Notes: a model not told the origin generated them from the sequence alone. 64,000 bases of DNA from Pseudomonadota bacterium (GCA_021779535.1 JAJYAM010000004.1:21763-85762), one strand, 5' to 3'; counted from the stretch's first letter, positions 12,670-22,278 are shown. A program made the numbers and translations.

Positions 12670-13344
12670 TCAGAACGTATCGATCGAGGCGACGTAGCGA
12701 GCGTGGATCCGGTGGATCGCGTCGAGCACCACGTCCTTGCCCTCGAGCGGCGCCGACGCGAGCGCGTCCCGCAGCGTCTGCACGTCGAGCGTGCGCACTG
12801 CGCGGTCGGCCACCGGCGCGAAGCTGTAATGCCAGGGTTCGGCCTGAACGCCGCTCCGGCGGCCGCGATAGGGTCGAAAGAAACCGAAGCGCGCCGCATA
12901 CCGCTCTAGCCACGTGCTCGCGCGTTCGAACGGCCCGCCCGCCGCATATTCGGCCGGCTCGAGCCTCACCCCGACGTCGCCCGCAACGGCGCCGCGATCA
13001 TAGAGATCGAGGTCCGTGCCCCAATGATGGCGGCTCGCGCCGGGCAACGCCGACCAGCACAGGATCGCTTCCACCCGCTCCGCCGGCGCCAGCCGGGTGA
13101 TATCGACCGGCGTGCCGTCGGCGCCGGCGGTCGGTCGTCGGCCGGTGTATTTGCCGTTCCAGATCGCCAGCTGGCGCTCGAAATCGCGAAACGCGCTCGC
13201 CGGCACCAGATCGATCCCCGCGGCAAGCGCCGCATGCCGCATTGCGGAAAACGGCCCGACGACCGCGCGGTGCAACCCGCAGTCGAACTCCGCGACGTCG
13301 ACCACGTGACTGCGCACCCGGCCAGTGAGTTCCGCGGGCGTCAT
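12670..13344 (-). CDS. M15 family peptidase (VanY-like D-alanyl-D-alanine carboxypeptidase)
   Basis: A 224-residue protein with the M15B zinc-peptidase signature. SAFRDFERQLAIWNGKY resembles the substrate-binding start, SRHHWGTDLDLYD carries the first His and Asp zinc ligands, and EPWHYSF holds the third His. Such enzymes trim D-Ala from peptidoglycan stem peptides. No signal peptide is evident, which is common in annotated M15 proteins of this type but leaves the location open. It starts 10 bases after the FrnE-like gene ends, on the same strand, so the two form an operon. Confidence 0.85.
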   Translation of the reverse strand: MTPAELTGRVRSHVVDVAEFDCGLHRAVVGPFSAMRHAALAAGIDLVPASAFRDFERQLAIWNGKYTGRRPTAGADGTPVDITRLAPAERVEAILCWSALPGASRHHWGTDLDLYDRGAVAGDVGVRLEPAEYAAGGPFERASTWLERYAARFGFFRPYRGRRSGVQAEPWHYSFAPVADRAVRTLDVQTLRDALASAPLEGKDVVLDAIHRIHARYVASIDTF

Positions 13345-13354
13345 CGGCGAGCGC

Positions 13355-14026
13355 TCAGGTCTCGTCCGGCGGCGCGCCGGGCATGGCAACGGCCTCGTCC
13401 ATCGCAGCGGCGAGCGCGGCCGGTTCTTGGGCGCCGGACAGTGCGTACTCGCCGTTGAACACGTACGTCGGAACCCCCGAGAAACCCAAGCTGGCCGCAT
13501 GGCGCTGCGCGGCGATGATCGCGTCCTGGCCGCTGCGCAGCGCAATCGCCCGGCTGGCCTCGCGCGCCTCCAAGCCGGCGTCGGCGGCAAGCCCCACCAG
13601 CGTATCGAAATCCCCGATGTCGGCGCCTTCTTCGAAGTAGGCTCGCATCAGCCGCTCCAGCATCGCGTCGGCGCAGCCCCGGCGCGCGGCGAGCGCGACC
13701 AGCAGATGGGAGCGACGGGTGTTCGGCACCCGCCCGATCCGCTCGAAACGGAACTCGATCCCCTGCGCGCGGCCCAGTTCGACGAGCATGCGATGCGTCC
13801 GATCGAGCGCCGCCCGATCGATGGAGCGGGCGGCCAGGTAGCTCTCCCGGTCGGCGCCGTCGACCGGCAGATCGGGATTGAGCTCGAACGGCCGCCAGGC
13901 CACCCGGGGTGCATGCTGCGCGCGAGCCGCGAGCGCGACCGCGAGTCGCCTCTTGCCGAGATAGCACCAGGGACACACGGTGTCGGCGTAAACGTCGATG
14001 CGTAGCGCTCGGATCATCCGCGCCAT
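13355..14026 (-). CDS. DsbA-family oxidoreductase, FrnE/2-hydroxychromene-2-carboxylate isomerase-like
   Basis: A 223-residue cytoplasmic thioredoxin-fold protein of the FrnE subgroup. The N-terminus IDVYADTVCPWCYLGKR contains a CPWC redox pair, and SGVPTYVFNGEYALSGAQ is the conserved cis-Pro segment. FrnE proteins have disulfide oxidoreductase or isomerase activity; the substrate is unknown. ATG 14026 and ATG 14017 are both possible; neither has a strong ribosome site. It is the first gene of a two-gene operon with the M15 peptidase and is divergent from the GGDEF-EAL gene. Confidence 0.88.
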   Translation of the reverse strand: MARMIRALRIDVYADTVCPWCYLGKRRLAVALAARAQHAPRVAWRPFELNPDLPVDGADRESYLAARSIDRAALDRTHRMLVELGRAQGIEFRFERIGRVPNTRRSHLLVALAARRGCADAMLERLMRAYFEEGADIGDFDTLVGLAADAGLEAREASRAIALRSGQDAIIAAQRHAASLGFSGVPTYVFNGEYALSGAQEPAALAAAMDEAVAMPGAPPDET

Positions 14027-14106
14027 TCTACGCGGGCTCTTATCGGGGCGCGCCGGCGCGGGTATCATGACCCTCGGACGGCCACCACCGCGGCCGGTGA
14101 ATCTCC

Positions 14107-16584
14107 ATGCCGTCGAGCCTGCGAACGAAAACCCTGCTGATCGCGATCGCGATCACCGTGGCGTTTTCCGGACTCCTCGGCACCCTCGCCTATCTCGAGC
14201 ATCGCGCCGACAGCGCCGCGGCGAGCGCCCTCGCCCACGGCGCCGTCGCACGCCGGCTGGAGTCCGAGCTCGAACACCGTGCGCGGCACCTCGCGCGCGC
14301 GGCGGCGATCCAACTGGCGCCCGCGCTCGCCGCCGGCGATACGGCCACGGCCGCCGCGATCGGGCGTGGGCTCCTCGACCGGACCGGCGTGCACGCGGTC
14401 ACGATACGCGACGGCGCCGGGCGCGTCGCGTTCGCCGCCTCCCGGTCCGGGTCGGGCGCCACCGCCGGCGCGAACTACACCGCGACCGCGCCGGTCCTCG
14501 CGACGCCCGGCACCGGGAGTCGTCGGATCGGCACGATCGAGATCTCGTTCAGTCGCGCGGCCAGCGAACGCACCCTCGCGGACCTGCGCATCGAGATCGC
14601 GCGCAACGAGGCCTTGCAGAGCAAACGCTTCGCCACCGGCCTGCTCGGCCTCAGCGCGCTGATGCTGCTCGCCGGCATCGGCGGCGCCTGGTTTTTCGCC
14701 GACAGCCTCACCCGCCCGATCTCGCTGCTCGCCCGCAGCGCGGAACGCATCGGCCAGGGCGACTACTCGTACCCGTTGACGGTGCGCCGCAACGACGAAA
14801 TCGGCGATCTACAGGCGACGCTCGAGCGCATGCGCCTGACGCTGAGTGAAACGACGATCACGAAGCAGCACCTGGACACGGTGCTCGACAGCTTGAGCGA
14901 CGCGGTGTTCGTGACCTCGCCGGAGGGCCTGATCCGCAGCTGCAACGAAGCGACGTGCCGGCTGCTCGGGCGAACCGAGGAGGAGTTGCGGGGCAAGCCG
15001 CTGCTCGACATCGTCGACGCCGCGCACCGCGCCGCGTTCGATCCGACGCCGAGCGCCGGCGACGAACGCGAGACCGTGCTGCGGACCGCGAGCGGCCAGA
15101 CGATCCCGGTATCGATCGCCGCCTCGACGATCAGCAGCGCCGATCCCCAGTTCCAAGGCAACATCTACGTCGCGCGCAACATCACGGAACGCAAGCGCGC
15201 CGAGCGCCGCATCCGCTATCTCGCCCGCTACGACACGCTGACGAAGATGCCGAACCGGATGCAGTTCCAGCACATGCTGCAACAGGCGATCGCCCGATCG
15301 CGGCGCAACCAGCGTTCGCTCGCGCTCCTGTATCTCGATCTCGACCGGTTCAAGGACGTCAACGACACCTTCGGTCATGCGGCCGGCGACCGCACGCTCG
15401 AGATCCTGAGCGAGCGGCTGGCGCGGGCCTTGAGCAAGGACATCGTCATAGGGCGGCTCGCCGGCGACGAGTTCGCGATGTTCGTCGACGACCTGCCGCC
15501 GGACGTCGACCACCGCGCCGCGATCGGCACGATCGCGAGACGGTTGCTCGACGAAATCAGCCGGGCGTTCTACGTGAATCACCAGGAGGTGTACCTGACC
15601 GCGAGCGTCGGCATCGCGCTCTGCCCGGGCGACGCCGAGAACGTGATCGACCTGATCCGCAACGCCGACGCGGCGATGTACCACTCGAAGCAGAACGGGG
15701 GCAATTCCTGCGCGTTCTACGCCCCCGCGATGAACGCCGCCGCGGTCGAGCGGCTGATGCTCAAGAGCAAGCTCCGTCGCGCACTCGAACGCGAGGAGTT
15801 CCTGATCCTGTATCAGCCCAAGGTGGATCTGCGCACGGAGCGCATCGTCGGCGCCGAGGCGCTGTTGCGCTGGCGCTTGCCGGGCCACGGCGACATCCCG
15901 CCGTCGCAGTTCATCCCGCTCGCGGAGGAGACGCTTCTGATCCTCGACATCGGCGATTGGGTGATGAACAGGGTCTGCGCGGACTACGCGCGATGGCGGA
16001 CGCGGCTCCCCAACCCCGGCCGGATCGCGATGAACCTGTCGCTGCGCCAGCTGAAGCACGCGGGGTTCGTCACGCGGGCGCGGGCGATATTTCGCGACCA
16101 CCAGGTCTCGCCGACCAGCTTCGAGCTCGAGGTCACGGAGACCACGTTGATGACCGACCCGAAACGCACGATCGGCTTGCTCAACGACCTCTACGCGATG
16201 GGGCTGCACCTCGCCATCGATGATTTTGGCACCGGCTATTCCTCGCTGTCGGCGCTGCAACAGTTTCCGATCGGCACCCTGAAGATCGATCAGTCCTTCG
16301 TGCGCGGCGTCGCGAGCGACCCGGACGCGGCGGCGATCGTCCGGACGATCATCGACATGGGCAAGAGCCTCGAGCTCGAGGTCGTCGCCGAGGGCGTCGA
16401 GCGCCCGGAGCAGCTCGCGTTCCTGCGCGAGCGCGGCTGCGAGTTCGCGCAGGGCCGCTTGTTCGGCGACGCGATGACCGGCCCGGAATTTCTCGCGTTG
16501 CTCGAACGGCAAGCGCGCGGCGGGAGCGAACTCGGCGACGCGACCCACCCGGGGGCGACCCGCCGGCCGCTGCAGGCTTCTTGA
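14107..16584 (+). CDS. Membrane GGDEF-EAL protein with HAMP and PAS domains (c-di-GMP turnover)
   Basis: An 825-residue inner-membrane sensor that should make and/or break c-di-GMP. A TM helix (about 9-29) and a second (about 176-198) flank a 145-residue periplasmic region, followed by HAMP (SLTRPISLLARSAERIGQGDY), PAS (about 262-375), GGDEF and EAL. The GGDEF site reads RLAGDEF (452-456, Ala for the first Gly), compatible with activity. The EAL site is intact: Glu584 in GAEALLRW, with EVTET, DDFGTGYSSL and EGVE following. Both activities are possible; the phosphodiesterase looks more certain. Its product is the ligand of the riboswitch at 24.4 kb. Confidence 0.93.
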   Translation: MPSSLRTKTLLIAIAITVAFSGLLGTLAYLEHRADSAAASALAHGAVARRLESELEHRARHLARAAAIQLAPALAAGDTATAAAIGRGLLDRTGVHAVTIRDGAGRVAFAASRSGSGATAGANYTATAPVLATPGTGSRRIGTIEISFSRAASERTLADLRIEIARNEALQSKRFATGLLGLSALMLLAGIGGAWFFADSLTRPISLLARSAERIGQGDYSYPLTVRRNDEIGDLQATLERMRLTLSETTITKQHLDTVLDSLSDAVFVTSPEGLIRSCNEATCRLLGRTEEELRGKPLLDIVDAAHRAAFDPTPSAGDERETVLRTASGQTIPVSIAASTISSADPQFQGNIYVARNITERKRAERRIRYLARYDTLTKMPNRMQFQHMLQQAIARSRRNQRSLALLYLDLDRFKDVNDTFGHAAGDRTLEILSERLARALSKDIVIGRLAGDEFAMFVDDLPPDVDHRAAIGTIARRLLDEISRAFYVNHQEVYLTASVGIALCPGDAENVIDLIRNADAAMYHSKQNGGNSCAFYAPAMNAAAVERLMLKSKLRRALEREEFLILYQPKVDLRTERIVGAEALLRWRLPGHGDIPPSQFIPLAEETLLILDIGDWVMNRVCADYARWRTRLPNPGRIAMNLSLRQLKHAGFVTRARAIFRDHQVSPTSFELEVTETTLMTDPKRTIGLLNDLYAMGLHLAIDDFGTGYSSLSALQQFPIGTLKIDQSFVRGVASDPDAAAIVRTIIDMGKSLELEVVAEGVERPEQLAFLRERGCEFAQGRLFGDAMTGPEFLALLERQARGGSELGDATHPGATRRPLQAS

Positions 16585-16645
16585 TCGGCGCGGCCTCGAC
16601 CCGGCTCGCGGCCCGTCGCATCGGGCGCGAGCGAAGGCGGCGGTC

Positions 16646-18514
16646 TTGCTGACCGCCCGCGGCTTGTATTTGCGGCGTGGCACGCTGTCGCTCGTCGAGG
16701 ATGCGAGCTTCACGATCCATCGGGGCGAGAAGGTCGGGGTCGTCGGCGCGAACGGAGCCGGCAAATCGAGTTTGTTCGCGGCGCTGCGGGCCGACCTCGC
16801 ACCGGATCGCGGCGACCTGGAAGTGCCCGCGACGCTCGCGATCGCCCACGTCGAGCAGGAAGTGGAAGCGTGCGATCAGGCCGCGATCGAGTTCGTTCTG
16901 GACGGCGACGGGCGGTTGCGGGACGCGCAGGCGCGAATCGAGAGCGCGGAGCGCGAAGGCGATGCGCTGCGGCTCGCGCGGGCTCATGCCGAGTTCGAGA
17001 CGCTCGACGGTTACCGCGCGCGCGCGCGCGCCGCGGAAATCCTGCACGGCCTCGGCTTCACCGCGGCCGACCACGCGAAGACGGTGGCGCAGTTCTCGGG
17101 GGGCTGGCGGGTGCGCCTCGCGATGGCGCGGGCGCTCGGCTCCCGCGCGGACTTGCTGTTGCTCGACGAGCCGACCAATCATCTCGATCTCGACGCGATC
17201 GTTTGGCTCGAAGGCTGGCTCGGCGGTTTCTCCGGTACCCTGCTCGCCATTTCTCACGACCGGGAATTCCTCGACGCGATCGCCGGCCGCATCCTGCACG
17301 TCGAGAATCGCCGGATCCGGATCCATGCCGGCAACTATTCGCAGTTCGAGCGCAAGCGGGCCGAGGAGCTCGCGCAGCAAAACGCGCTGCGGTTGCGGCA
17401 GGAGCGCCGGATCGCCGAGATCGGCGCGTTCATCGACCGGTTCCGCGCGAAGGCGACCAAATCCCGGCAGGCGCAGAGCCGCCTGAAGACGCTCGAGCGG
17501 ATGGAGCGGATCATGCCGGCGCACGTCGACAGTCCGTTCGGCTTCTCGTTCGAGCCGCCGGCGAAGGCACCGCGGCCGCTGGTGACGCTGGAATCGGCGG
17601 CCTGCGGGCACGGAGGACGGATCGTGGTCGCGGGAATCGACGCGTCGATCGGGCCGCACGACCGGATCGCGTTGCTCGGACCGAACGGCGCCGGCAAATC
17701 GACGCTCACGCGGTTGCTCGCGGGCGAATCGCCGCCGCTCGCGGGCACGCGTACGGCGGCGGCGGATCTCGCGGTGGGATATTTCGCCCAGCATCAGCTC
17801 GAGCAGCTGCGCGCGACCGAAAGTCCGTTCTGGCATTTGCGCCACTCCGGCGGACCCGAGTACGCCCGCTGCGACGAGCAGCGCGTGCGCGACCACCTCG
17901 GCCGGTTCGGATTCGGCGGTGATCGCGTGTTCGAGCCGGTCGGGCGGTTCTCCGGCGGCGAGAAGGCCCGGCTGGCGCTCGCGCTGATCGTCGCGAGGCG
18001 CCCGAATCTGCTGCTGCTCGACGAGCCGACGAATCATCTGGATCTGGAGATGCGCCACGCGCTCACGGTCGCATTGCAGGATTTCGGCGGCGGCCTGGTG
18101 GTGGTCTCGCACGACCGGCACCTGATCCGCGCCGTCGCGGACTCGCTCTGGCTGGTCGCAGACGCGTCCCTCCGGCCGTTCGAGGGCGACCTCGACGACT
18201 ACCAAGAGTGGCTCCGGCGGCGCCGCAGCAGCGCTCGCGACGGCGCCCGGCCTCGCGCGCCGGCGGCGCGCGAGGCGGTCGCGCCGCGGCCGCGGCTCGC
18301 GCCGTTGCGCCGTGAGCTCGCGGATCTGGAAGCGCGGATCGCGGACCTCGGCGCGGAGCGCGCCGCGCTCGACCGCGCGATGGAGCGCGGGGAGGCCCCC
18401 GAGGGTGGCTACGCGCGCTATGGCGAACTCGTTCGCTCGATCGATGCACTCGAGGATCGCTGGCTCGAACTGGCCGAATCGATCGAGCGGCTCAAGGCCG
18501 CCGGCGGGGGCTGA
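16646..18514 (+). CDS. ABC-F family ATPase, YheS type
   Basis: A 622-residue cytoplasmic protein with two ABC ATPase domains and no membrane segments, aligning end to end with YheS by eye. Walker A motifs are GANGAGKSS (about 36-44) and GPNGAGKST (about 347-355). Signatures are FSGGW and FSGGEKARL, and LLLDEPTNHLDL occurs in both halves. The interdomain linker has FRAKATKSRQAQSRLK, typical of ABC-F. ABC-F proteins act on the ribosome E site and modulate translation. TTG 16646 is the start, because MLTARGLYLRRGT fits the family N-terminus. The 3' end overlaps the convergent lipoprotein gene by 23 bases. Confidence 0.92.
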   Translation: MLTARGLYLRRGTLSLVEDASFTIHRGEKVGVVGANGAGKSSLFAALRADLAPDRGDLEVPATLAIAHVEQEVEACDQAAIEFVLDGDGRLRDAQARIESAEREGDALRLARAHAEFETLDGYRARARAAEILHGLGFTAADHAKTVAQFSGGWRVRLAMARALGSRADLLLLDEPTNHLDLDAIVWLEGWLGGFSGTLLAISHDREFLDAIAGRILHVENRRIRIHAGNYSQFERKRAEELAQQNALRLRQERRIAEIGAFIDRFRAKATKSRQAQSRLKTLERMERIMPAHVDSPFGFSFEPPAKAPRPLVTLESAACGHGGRIVVAGIDASIGPHDRIALLGPNGAGKSTLTRLLAGESPPLAGTRTAAADLAVGYFAQHQLEQLRATESPFWHLRHSGGPEYARCDEQRVRDHLGRFGFGGDRVFEPVGRFSGGEKARLALALIVARRPNLLLLDEPTNHLDLEMRHALTVALQDFGGGLVVVSHDRHLIRAVADSLWLVADASLRPFEGDLDDYQEWLRRRRSSARDGARPRAPAAREAVAPRPRLAPLRRELADLEARIADLGAERAALDRAMERGEAPEGGYARYGELVRSIDALEDRWLELAESIERLKAAGGG

Positions 18515-19139
18515 GCGGCCGCGCGAGCCTCGCGTCGGTCGTCGCGACGACCCGGTCGAGCGCCGCGTCGGCGGCCGCCTCGAACGCGGCGACGATCGAG
18601 GTCATTCGATTCGCGATGGCGCGCCGCCGCGCGTCGGCGTCGATGCTCGCGATCACGCGGTCGGTCGACGCGTCGCCGAGGCGCGCGACGAAATGAGCGT
18701 CGATGGTCGGCGGGCCGCCGCGGCGCGGGTATTCGGCCTGGAATGCGGCCACTTCGATCTCCAGCCAATATCGCGGTCGCTCGACCGAGTGGTCCGGAAC
18801 CACGGTGCGCAGCCCCGAGCGCGCACGGAACTCGCCGATCGCGAGCTGTTCGATCACCTCGTCGAGCGGCGCATTCCAGCGCGCGCCCGCGAAGTGGTCG
18901 ACGCGCCGATCGGGGAACGACGCCGCGATGCGCGTCGAGTCGATCCCCGGCGCGACGATCGGCGTCAACACCTTCAAGCCCGTCGCGATGCCCGGGGCGC
19001 GAACGCCCGGGTGCGGCGACAACGCGTAGGAGGTCGGTGGCGGCCGGTCGCTGCGCAGGAACGAGCGGCTGCACGCGCCGAGGGCGATCGTCGCGGCGAC
19101 GCACAGCAGCGCGTGCCGCGCGAGCGCCGGGCGGGTCAC
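18492..19139 (-). CDS. ABC-type transport auxiliary lipoprotein (PqiC/DUF330-like)
   Basis: A 215-residue outer-membrane lipoprotein candidate. It has a basic start and a lipobox in TIALGACSR (Cys about 23), followed by a PqiC-like domain with SYALSPHPG, VAPGID and the AFEAAADAALDRVV C-terminal helix. In Pqi and similar lipid-transport systems this component tethers the MCE protein to the outer membrane. Its ATG overlaps the MCE gene stop by 4 bases. It is the last gene of the four-gene operon read leftward. Confidence 0.85.
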   Translation of the reverse strand: MTRPALARHALLCVAATIALGACSRSFLRSDRPPPTSYALSPHPGVRAPGIATGLKVLTPIVAPGIDSTRIAASFPDRRVDHFAGARWNAPLDEVIEQLAIGEFRARSGLRTVVPDHSVERPRYWLEIEVAAFQAEYPRRGGPPTIDAHFVARLGDASTDRVIASIDADARRRAIANRMTSIVAAFEAAADAALDRVVATTDARLARPLSPRRRP

Positions 19140-20071
19140 CTCGGCACCTCGACGCCGCGGCGCTGCGGGCGATACAGGATCTGCGACGGATCCTCGCGCA
19201 ACGACTGCGACAGGTCGCGCATTTGGCGGGCCGCGTCGCGACTTTCACGAACCAACGCATCGAATTGGGGCAACCCGTCGCGCGTGAAGCGGGTCAGCGC
19301 CGGACCGTTCGCGGCGACTAGCTGATCCAGCCGCCGGGTGGTGTCCGCGAGGTTGTCCGCAACCTCGGCGACGTGCTTCATCGTGGCGTCGATCTGCGGC
19401 GCGGACCGCTGCGAGATCGTCCGCAGCTGCACCGCGGCCGCATCCACCGCCTCGGTCGACGTGCGCACCTGCTGGACCAGCCGCTGGACGTCCCGGATCG
19501 TGGCCGGCAGCCGCTCGCTCGCGAGCTTCGCATTGTCGATCGTGACGCGCAGCGCGGCCACGTTGTGATCGCTGAACACCTGGTTCAGGCGGTCGACGAG
19601 CTCGACCGCGTGCGTCGTCAGTGCCGGAAGGCTGCCGAGCAACACGTCGAAATCCGACGGTGCCGACTGGATCACCGGATGGTGCAGCCCTTGCGCCAAA
19701 GGCCGCGGCGGGCCCGCGCGGGGATTCTGCTCGAGGTCGATGAACAGCAGCCCGGTGACGCCTTGCAGGCTGAGCGAGGCGCGCGTGCGGCTGTCGATCG
19801 GCGCCGTCGAATCGATGTCGGCGACCACCCGGACGCGCTTCGGATGGGACGGGTCCAGCGTGATTCGCGCGACCTTGCCGACGTCGACCCCGAGGTAGCG
19901 CACGGGGCTGCCCTTGGTCAAGCCGCTGACCGAACCCTCGAAATAGATCTCGTAGCGCGCAGTGGCGCGCCGGTCGCCACGCTCGGCGTACCAGAACACG
20001 AAACCCGTCGCGAGCGCGGCGATCAACAGCACGAACGCGCCGACGGCGACGTAATTCGCGTCCCTATCCAT
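19136..20071 (-). CDS. MlaD/MCE domain lipid-transport protein
   Basis: A 311-residue protein with one N-terminal TM helix (about 9-28, VGAFVLLIAALATGFVFWY) and a periplasmic MCE domain containing VSGLTKGSPVRYLGVDVGKV and LQGVTGLLFIDLEQ. A long helical C-terminal part (about 150-290) probably forms the hexameric tunnel. MCE proteins carry phospholipids between inner and outer membranes. It sits between the ATPase gene (8-base overlap) and the lipoprotein gene (4-base overlap). It is longer than E. coli MlaD and closer to the form paired with PqiC-like lipoproteins. Confidence 0.92.
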   Translation of the reverse strand: MDRDANYVAVGAFVLLIAALATGFVFWYAERGDRRATARYEIYFEGSVSGLTKGSPVRYLGVDVGKVARITLDPSHPKRVRVVADIDSTAPIDSRTRASLSLQGVTGLLFIDLEQNPRAGPPRPLAQGLHHPVIQSAPSDFDVLLGSLPALTTHAVELVDRLNQVFSDHNVAALRVTIDNAKLASERLPATIRDVQRLVQQVRTSTEAVDAAAVQLRTISQRSAPQIDATMKHVAEVADNLADTTRRLDQLVAANGPALTRFTRDGLPQFDALVRESRDAARQMRDLSQSLREDPSQILYRPQRRGVEVPR

Positions 20072-20846
20072 TGCGCCCCTCTCGCGACGCGCGGGCCCTC
20101 GGACCGTGAAAGTAGGCCTGGATCCACGGATGCGGGTTCTCGACGATCCGGTCGAGCGTTCCGCTCGCCATCTTCCCGTCGAGGATCACGCCGACCCGGC
20201 CGCAGGTCCGAAACAGCGTGTCCAAGTCGTGCGTGATCATGACGACGGTCAAGTCCAGTTGCGAATGCAGATACAACAGTAGCTCATCGAACGCCGCCGC
20301 GGAAATCGGATCGAGACCCGCGGTCGGCTCGTCGAGGAACAGGAGTTCCGGCTCGAGCGCGAGGGCGCGCGCGAGCGCCGCCCGTTTCGTCATCCCGCCG
20401 GAGAGCTGCGAGGGGTATTTGCCGGCGGCGTCGGGCGGGAGACCGGCCATCGCGAGGCACAGACGGGATTGCTCGTCGAGCGCCGCCCGGGCGAGCCGCC
20501 GGTACTCCCGCAGCGGCAGTTGCACGTTCTCGGCGACGGTCAGCGAGCCGATCAACGCGCCGTTCTGGAAGGTGACGCCGAACCGCTGCACGACGTCGGA
20601 ACGCTCGGCGCGCGACATCGCGCCGACTTCGCGCCCGTACAATTCGACGCGGCCGGCGGTGGGCGGGTGCAGACCGAGGATCGTCCGCAGCAACACCGAT
20701 TTTCCGGTACCCGAGCCACCGACGATCCCGAAGATCTCGCGCGCGCCCACTTCCATCTCGAGACCGTCGTGAACGACCTGGCCGGCGAAGCGGTTCACGA
20801 GCCCGCGCACGCGAATCACCGTTTCCGCGGCGTCGAACATCGTCAA
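20064..20846 (-). CDS. MlaF-like ABC transporter ATPase
   Basis: A 260-residue ATPase that powers the MCE transporter. It has Walker A GGSGTGKSVL, signature LSGGMTKRAALARAL, Walker B LLFLDEPTAGLD and the H-loop VMITHDLDTLF. Asp/Pro-rich tail HPWIQAYFHGPRARA is typical of the MlaF group, where it contacts the partner subunit. ATG 20846 overlaps the permease stop by 4 bases (ATGA). ATG 20840 is an alternative start. Confidence 0.93.
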   Translation of the reverse strand: MTMFDAAETVIRVRGLVNRFAGQVVHDGLEMEVGAREIFGIVGGSGTGKSVLLRTILGLHPPTAGRVELYGREVGAMSRAERSDVVQRFGVTFQNGALIGSLTVAENVQLPLREYRRLARAALDEQSRLCLAMAGLPPDAAGKYPSQLSGGMTKRAALARALALEPELLFLDEPTAGLDPISAAAFDELLLYLHSQLDLTVVMITHDLDTLFRTCGRVGVILDGKMASGTLDRIVENPHPWIQAYFHGPRARASREGRNG

Positions 20847-21958
20847 AAGCCCAGCCGCACGAACAGCACCGCGAACAAGGCATCGGCGAGGATCACGAAG
20901 AAGATCGATTGGACGACCGCGATCGTCGTCTGCCGGCCGAGTTCGCGCGGCGATTCGCGCACGCGCATCCCGCGATAGGTGCCGACGACCGCGATCAGGA
21001 CCGCGAACACGGGTGCCTTGATCAACCCCGCCCAGAACGTGGTCGGCGCGATCGCGGCGCGCAGCCGGTCCGCGAATTGCGGCCAGGAGATGTGCGCTTG
21101 ATAGTGCGCGAGCAATCCGCCGCCGAGCAGGCCGGTCGCGTCGGCGATCACCGTGAGCAGCGGCAATGCGATCGTCAGCGCGAGGATCCGGGGCACGACC
21201 AGCAGCTCGACCGGGTCCATGCCCATCGCCCGCAGCGCGTCGATCTCCTCGTTGAGCTGCATCGCACCGATCTCGGCCGCGAAGGCGCTGCCCGAGCGGC
21301 CGGCGACGATGATCGCGGTCAGCAGCACCCCCATTTCGCGGAGCACGGCGATCGCGATCAGATCGACGACGAAGATCTCGGCGCCGAACAGCCGCAGCTG
21401 CTGCGATCCCAGGTAGGCGACGATCACGCTGATCAAGAACGCGATCAGGCAGACGATCGGGATCGCGGTGACGCCGGTCTCATGGACGTGCCGCGTGAGC
21501 GACGGCAATCGCCACGACCGCGGCCGGCGAACGGCGCGCACGAGCACCGCGACGATGCGACCGACGAACGATGCGAACTCGCGCGCCTCATCGCCCCGGG
21601 AGAGCACCCAGCGGCCGAGCCTGGCCAGCGCGCCGTTCGGACCTGCGTCGTCCGCGGGGATCCCGGTGCGGGCGCGGTCGCGCAAGGCCTCGAGGAAGAC
21701 GACGTGCCGCGGCGGCGAGACGTGCTGGATCCGCACTCGTCCGCCCCCGATCGCTTCGAGTCGCATGAGCAGTGCCCACGCGGGCCCGATCCCCGGCGAC
21801 TCGGCCGCGGACCAGTCGCAAGTCAACGTGCCGGCGAGCGACGGCGGCAAGTCCCCGAGCCGGATCTGGACCTCGGCGAGCGCGCGGGCCGACCAATCGC
21901 CCGCGATCCGCAGATGCCAGTCGTCGCCGCCGCCGTCGAGCGCCAACGAACTCGGCAT
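20843..21958 (-). CDS. MlaE-family permease with N-terminal STAS-like domain
   Basis: A 371-residue inner-membrane permease. Residues 1 to about 95 form a soluble domain resembling STAS (MlaB-like; DWSAAESPGIGPAWALLMRLEA). The MlaE part (about 150-371) has five or so TM helices and the family segments EIGAMQLNEEIDALRAMGMDP and VAGRSGSAFAAE. In E. coli MlaB and MlaE are separate proteins; here the two appear fused. It is the first gene of the operon and lies 7 bases after the CDGSH gene stop, so that gene may belong to the same transcript. Confidence 0.92.
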   Translation of the reverse strand: MPSSLALDGGGDDWHLRIAGDWSARALAEVQIRLGDLPPSLAGTLTCDWSAAESPGIGPAWALLMRLEAIGGGRVRIQHVSPPRHVVFLEALRDRARTGIPADDAGPNGALARLGRWVLSRGDEAREFASFVGRIVAVLVRAVRRPRSWRLPSLTRHVHETGVTAIPIVCLIAFLISVIVAYLGSQQLRLFGAEIFVVDLIAIAVLREMGVLLTAIIVAGRSGSAFAAEIGAMQLNEEIDALRAMGMDPVELLVVPRILALTIALPLLTVIADATGLLGGGLLAHYQAHISWPQFADRLRAAIAPTTFWAGLIKAPVFAVLIAVVGTYRGMRVRESPRELGRQTTIAVVQSIFFVILADALFAVLFVRLGF

Positions 21959-21965
21959 CGCCGGA

Positions 21966-22199
21966 TCAGCCGGTCGACGGCGCCGCGGTCTTCTTGTGCG
22001 AGCCGTCGCAGAACGGCGGAGTCGCCGTGCGCTTGCAGGCGCAGAACCATACGCGCAGGTCGGCGCCCGCCTGGTGCTTCATCGGCGTGAACTCGGTGCC
22101 CTTGTGCGAACCGTCGCAAAACGGTTGCCGCGCGCTCTTGCCGCATCGGCACCACCAGTAGGTCTCTCCGGCCTTGACGTCGACCGCTATCGGTTCCAT
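21966..22199 (-). CDS. Tandem CDGSH iron-sulfur domain protein
   Basis: A 77-residue protein made of two CDGSH-type [2Fe-2S] motifs, each with three Cys and one His: CRCGKSARQPFCDGSH at about 17-32 and CACKRTATPPFCDGSH at about 53-68. Tandem CDGSH proteins hold one cluster per motif; electron transfer or cluster storage is presumed. No signal peptide or TM helix, so cytoplasmic. It is the promoter-proximal gene before the Mla-like permease (7-base gap) and is divergent from the Kef gene. Confidence 0.9.
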   Translation of the reverse strand: MEPIAVDVKAGETYWWCRCGKSARQPFCDGSHKGTEFTPMKHQAGADLRVWFCACKRTATPPFCDGSHKKTAAPSTG

Positions 22200-22278
22200 C
22201 AGCGGATCTTATCAGGCATGGGGATTCGTGTCGCCGCCATTGCCCCGGGCGCACCGCGGCCGTAAGGTCGGGCACGCG

